Shown one piece after another: positions 60,962-64,000 of a DNA stretch of 64,000 bases. The notes below the pieces were generated by a model that saw only the letters and a program-made list of their open reading frames with translations, was not told where the DNA came from and made no database searches. The translations under genes were made by a program, and so were the position numbers. The stretch covers positions 186,001 through 250,000 of the forward strand of contig JALHPO010000003.1 in NCBI GenBank assembly GCA_022842445.1. Direction: 5' to 3'. The stretch's first letter is position 1. Each line of letters starts with the position of its first letter. The DNA is from Nitrospira sp. (GTDB taxonomy: Bacteria; Nitrospirota; Nitrospiria; Nitrospirales; Nitrospiraceae).

Positions 60962-62341
60962 CTAGAACAGGTATCGAAAGCTGAAGGTGCCAAGATGCAC
61001 AAAGGCGTGATAGGTCCCGTTGACGGCGGGATTCACATTGCCAACAACCGTGTTTGGCTCGTAGAACCATTCCTGATAGGCCAAATCCAGTCCCATTCCT
61101 TTGGGCCACAAAGCTGATTCTCTCGAACAAGGGAGAAGCCCAAGAAAGTTCCCTTGCCCCTTACACAAGAACCCCACACCGACAGACAGCGTGTGGGACG
61201 AGAGGGAAATCGTTCCAGGATTGAAGGTGGTAGCGGGCACGGGATTCTCTGTCCTGGTGTAGCCGGATCGCACGGCGATATCCCAGTCCGTAAACCACAC
61301 CGGCTTCAGCCACTTATATTCAGTCCCGACTGCGATCACCGGAACAGGTTTCCAATCTCGGGGCTGTGGGATCGTGGCTCCATTGGCAAGGTGCACATCG
61401 AGATTCCTATGGGAATTCCACCCGATATACTCCACGTCAACTTCGACCTTCCATTCCCGTTCACTTGTACGAACCGGCCAGATAGCCACGGCTCCGGCCA
61501 CCATTTGCGGCAGTACAAGATCGGCGGAGGCATCGGCAATCTTTGCTCCGTTGACCATGAGCGACCCACTCAACGGCAAGACCGCCTGGCTGCGATACAC
61601 AAGTCCCAGAGAAAGAGTCGGTTTGCTCTCATGATTCTTCAGTGGAGTATAAAGCGCACTCACCGTGACGCCTGCGCCGGTGCCGCTGCCATTGAGCTCG
61701 ACCGATGCGCCGGCTGGAATGCCGAAGCCCCCAGCGCTCACTTGCCTCTGCTCCGCATGCCCCTCGCCAAGAAAACTTGCGAAAGTGTAGATGTCCGCGC
61801 TTACACCCAGCGATAAGTCCTCAGTTACTTTATAGGCGATGGTCGGTTTGATGGCGATAAGCGGCAACGCGGCAGTTGTGGTAGCTGTATTGAAGGAGCT
61901 ATTCACCGGATACTCAGTTTTTAAACCAAATGGCGTATTCAACCCGACGCCGATGGTCACTGCAGAAAAGCGTGGCGCTCCGAGTGCCCCGATATTGGCA
62001 GTGATATAGGTATGCCCCGGGGGAGGAAACACGATTGCCCCCCCGAAGTCTCCATGAGTCCCGACCCCAGACTGATTGGTTGCCCTGATCGACCCGCCCA
62101 TTAACGAGATTCCAAACGACGTCTGCACACCATCAAGTCGGCTGAGCGCTGCTGGATTATAGTGAATGGCTGAGGGATCGTCGGCCTGGGCCGCAAACGC
62201 GTTTCCTTGGCCTGCGGCAGCCACTCCTTGAGGCTGAAACCGGAGGGCTTGCGCCCCCGCAAGCGAGGGGATGAGGGAAAACACGATGGCTAGCGTGACG
62301 ATACCCGCGAGACATCTGCCGAACAGTTCAACCCTTGCCAT
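60962..62341 (-). CDS. FadL/OmpP1-family outer-membrane transporter
   Basis: 459-aa barrel protein. Signal peptide (IVTLAIVFSLIPSLAGA), then the FadL-type N-terminal hatch region with GVAAAGQGNAFAAQADDPSA, IHYNPAAL and ALGAPRFSAVTIGVGLNTPFG, followed by antiparallel strands ending in the terminal aromatic FSFRYLF. FadL proteins let long-chain fatty acids and other hydrophobic molecules cross the outer membrane by lateral diffusion. It is divergent from the luxR gene, so acyl-homoserine lactone-type molecules or fatty acids are reasonable cargo (inference). Confidence 0.9.
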   Translation of the reverse strand: MARVELFGRCLAGIVTLAIVFSLIPSLAGAQALRFQPQGVAAAGQGNAFAAQADDPSAIHYNPAALSRLDGVQTSFGISLMGGSIRATNQSGVGTHGDFGGAIVFPPPGHTYITANIGALGAPRFSAVTIGVGLNTPFGLKTEYPVNSSFNTATTTAALPLIAIKPTIAYKVTEDLSLGVSADIYTFASFLGEGHAEQRQVSAGGFGIPAGASVELNGSGTGAGVTVSALYTPLKNHESKPTLSLGLVYRSQAVLPLSGSLMVNGAKIADASADLVLPQMVAGAVAIWPVRTSEREWKVEVDVEYIGWNSHRNLDVHLANGATIPQPRDWKPVPVIAVGTEYKWLKPVWFTDWDIAVRSGYTRTENPVPATTFNPGTISLSSHTLSVGVGFLCKGQGNFLGLLPCSRESALWPKGMGLDLAYQEWFYEPNTVVGNVNPAVNGTYHAFVHLGTFSFRYLF

Positions 62342-62430
62342 GAGGACGACTCAATTCACACCTGGCTTCCATGGGATAGTAGCGTCTTCAAGAATAGTGC
62401 CTTACACCCTGGATTCATATAGATCCATTA

Positions 62431-62449
62431 GGACCCATTCGGTAGGTCC
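62431..62449. promoter_or_regulatory. Lux-box-like palindrome
   Basis: GGACCCATTCGGTAGGTCC is an imperfect 19-bp dyad (outer GGACC/GGTCC) in the 181-bp region between fadL-type and luxR genes. Size and symmetry fit a LuxR-type operator. The word TCCATTAGGA overlaps its left end and recurs at 62504-62513 beside the luxR Shine-Dalgarno. Confidence 0.4.
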
Positions 62450-62522
62450 ATATGTCCCCTCTCGTTTTTCACATATTGCGTATGCTAACCTCAACCTTAT
62501 ACGTCCATTAGGAGGAGCCTCC

Positions 62523-63329
62523 ATGGCACACACCCTGAAGAGACGCGCCTTCCCTAAACACATCTTTGAACAGCTTTCAAAGAATGACTGTCAAAGCTTC
62601 ATTGAGGCAATCCATTACACCACAGAAGCGGAAACCACGAGCGATGTCAAGGATGCCCTCCTGCAGTTCCAGAATCTGTTCCCCTTTTCACGAGTGATCG
62701 GCGGTCTTGCCCGATTGAACGCCAAAGGCGCCTTCGACGGATTTACGAACGTCATCAACGTGAGCTACCCCGAAGAGTGGATTCGCCTCTATTGGCAGAA
62801 TGGCTACTTCGAGGTAGACCCGGTCTTTCGGACAGCGCTGCAACAACCAGGCTCGCAACATTGGCAGACAACGTATCAGAAGACCGGCTCTGACTCTGAA
62901 AAACAACGCGAGTTTGTCGAAACAGCAAAAAAGTTTGGACTGGTTGATGGAATTACAACGGGATCTGCCGATCCCATGTGCGGAGTGGCAACGTTCTGCT
63001 CGTTTGCCTCAAACGACACGATAGATGCGACGCGATATCTGCCTCTCGTAGAATACTTCGGCTATCACGTCCACCTGGCGCTATTGCGCACCGCCCCTGC
63101 CAGCGCGCAATCCCTGGATAAGTGTGTCAGACAACTGACCTTACGGGAGTTGACCATTCTGAATTGGGTCAAGAATGGGAAAACGAATTGGGAAATCGCG
63201 ACAATTATGGGCATCACCGAACGGACGATACGATTCCATGTCGAAAGTATCTTCACAAAACTTGGGGTCACCTCACGATCCCAAGCCGTTGCCACCGCCA
63301 TTGAACATGGCCTCCCGAACGTCGTGTAA
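62523..63329 (+). CDS. luxR: LuxR-type quorum-sensing regulator
   Basis: 268-aa transcription factor. N-terminal autoinducer-binding domain (about 25-185) keeps the ligand-pocket residues of the family in WIRLYWQNGYFEVDPVFR (W, Y, D, P) and the following HWQ tryptophan. The C-terminal LuxR helix-turn-helix is at about 203-262 (LTLRELTILNWVKNGKTNWE, GITERTIRFHVESIFTKLGV). ATG 62523 has AGGAGG-type Shine-Dalgarno. Partner synthase is encoded convergently at the right edge. Functional acyl-homoserine lactone sensing is likely but untested. Confidence 0.88.
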   Translation: MAHTLKRRAFPKHIFEQLSKNDCQSFIEAIHYTTEAETTSDVKDALLQFQNLFPFSRVIGGLARLNAKGAFDGFTNVINVSYPEEWIRLYWQNGYFEVDPVFRTALQQPGSQHWQTTYQKTGSDSEKQREFVETAKKFGLVDGITTGSADPMCGVATFCSFASNDTIDATRYLPLVEYFGYHVHLALLRTAPASAQSLDKCVRQLTLRELTILNWVKNGKTNWEIATIMGITERTIRFHVESIFTKLGVTSRSQAVATAIEHGLPNVV

Positions 63330-63639
63330 GCGCCTGACGTCAACACACCCGCCCGCTCAAGCGCTCGGTCAAGGGCCGTCGAACAGCTCAGGCTCCGAGC
63401 CGGTTACATAGCCCTTGCGAAGCCCAGGACGCCCCACTCCACAGGCAAGGGCGTAACGTACGAAGAGGCCGATCAGTACAGACCGGAATTGGCCTGAACC
63501 GCTCGCTTGGTTCACATGTGCGCGGACAAGTTCCTTGCCTCCATCAGTGCCGCGCATCGAGCTCCTGGGCGACACAAAAACAGCACCGGCAGGACGTTTT
63601 GAGCATCCTTCTCAAAGGCAAACACCACACTATCCGGCG
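63330..63639. other. Gap between convergent luxR and luxI-like genes
   Basis: 310 bp with only short minus-strand frames that I cannot match to a family. A small GCTC/GAGC hairpin at about 63386-63400 might end transcription from one or both sides, but there is no U tract. Otherwise I see nothing here. Confidence 0.35.
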
Positions 63640-64000
63640 CTATCTGGATAGACCCGCATAACCACTCGTGCCTACCAAGCTTTCCACTGAATCCAGTCGA
63701 CCCACCTTGTTGAACGTCGCGTTTCGCCCTGCTATGACTGCACCGTCTACCGTCGTAATAGTGGAGATCCACTTCAAAAAATCAGGACGCTGTGTGGCAT
63801 TCCGTTCATCAAACTTCTCCATGTCATACAATGCCGCTACAGCGCTCGCTCCAGCCGGTGGAAGCTTGACAACGGGGCCGATCGGTTCACAAGGGAAGCC
63901 CAGCATACGAAGTGCCCGCAGAAACCTATGTTCAACTTCGAGATAGTAATAGCGAATCTCATTTTCCACCGCCCATTGATAAATCCCCTTCAACACCGCC
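63640..64000 (-). CDS. luxI: LuxI-like autoinducer synthase, C-terminal part (runs off window)
   Basis: The last 119 codons of a gene that starts beyond 64000. WAVENEIRYYYLEVEHRFL, RMLGFPCEPIGPVVKLP and ASAVAALYDMEKFDERN correspond to the acyl-ACP-binding C-terminal half of LuxI-type synthases (G-W/F-x-E-x-I/L-G-P, then A-V-A-x-L). The protein has a ~40-residue extension after this that standard LuxI lacks. PEP-CTERM-system acyltransferases share this fold and are the main alternative, but the luxR neighbour favours an autoinducer synthase. The catalytic N-terminal half is not visible. Confidence 0.65.
   Translation of the reverse strand, partial: AVLKGIYQWAVENEIRYYYLEVEHRFLRALRMLGFPCEPIGPVVKLPPAGASAVAALYDMEKFDERNATQRPDFLKWISTITTVDGAVIAGRNATFNKVGRLDSVESLVGTSGYAGLSR

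Overview
The window reads as a chromosomal segment of a Gram-negative, respiring bacterium. It has outer-membrane beta-barrels, a TonB system, Slp-type and signal-peptide-bearing envelope proteins and a complete proton-pumping complex I. Base composition is moderately GC-rich throughout. Gene content and style (complex I with fused nuoCD, many small secreted thioredoxins, LuxR/LuxI pair, dispersed palindromic repeats) fit the genus Nitrospira (Nitrospirota, nitrite oxidisers/comammox). That assignment is inference; no rRNA or nitrite oxidoreductase gene is present to settle it. I found no tRNA, rRNA, CRISPR array or intact insertion sequence.

Layout. (1) 1-3950, minus strand: a metal-handling group with a Cu-type P1B ATPase (cut by the window edge), an ECF sigma factor with a cysteine-rich tail and a DsbA-like periplasmic thioredoxin. 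(2) 4032-5765: an Slp-like lipoprotein and a TPR protein. (3) 6052-18392, plus strand: a tightly coupled cluster encoding a GntR/FCD regulator, the DUF2877/FdrA/DUF1116 carbamoyltransferase set, carbamate kinase, a complete BMP-type ABC importer, two biuret-hydrolase-family cysteine hydrolases and a stand-alone allophanate-hydrolase C-terminal domain. This looks like import and breakdown of a ureide (biuret or allophanate-like compound) to ammonium, CO2 and ATP, and is the most interesting system here.

(4) 18418-32049, mostly minus strand: a rearranged accessory region. It has a heparinase-like lyase, a TonB receptor/TonB/TlpA/BNR-propeller operon, an ExbD stub and an excisionase-like gene. 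There are two copies of a small-protein/OMP/TlpA module, one with a truncated OMP gene. They flank a UDP-GlcNAc 2-epimerase and a broken glycosyltransferase, and both start from the same duplicated promoter. (5) 32173-35604: secA and a single-domain response regulator.

(6) 35778-52342: a MidA/NDUFAF7-type methyltransferase followed by nuoA-N (13 genes, nuoC and nuoD fused), with unusual hairpin-forming repeats between the first genes. (7) 52400-60797: YihY-type and other membrane proteins, a site-2 protease, a deacetylase, a GNAT, a glyoxalase-fold protein, a DapF homologue that has lost both catalytic cysteines, and uvrC. (8) 60962-64000: a FadL-type porin divergent from a LuxR autoinducer receptor, with a LuxI-like synthase entering from the right edge.
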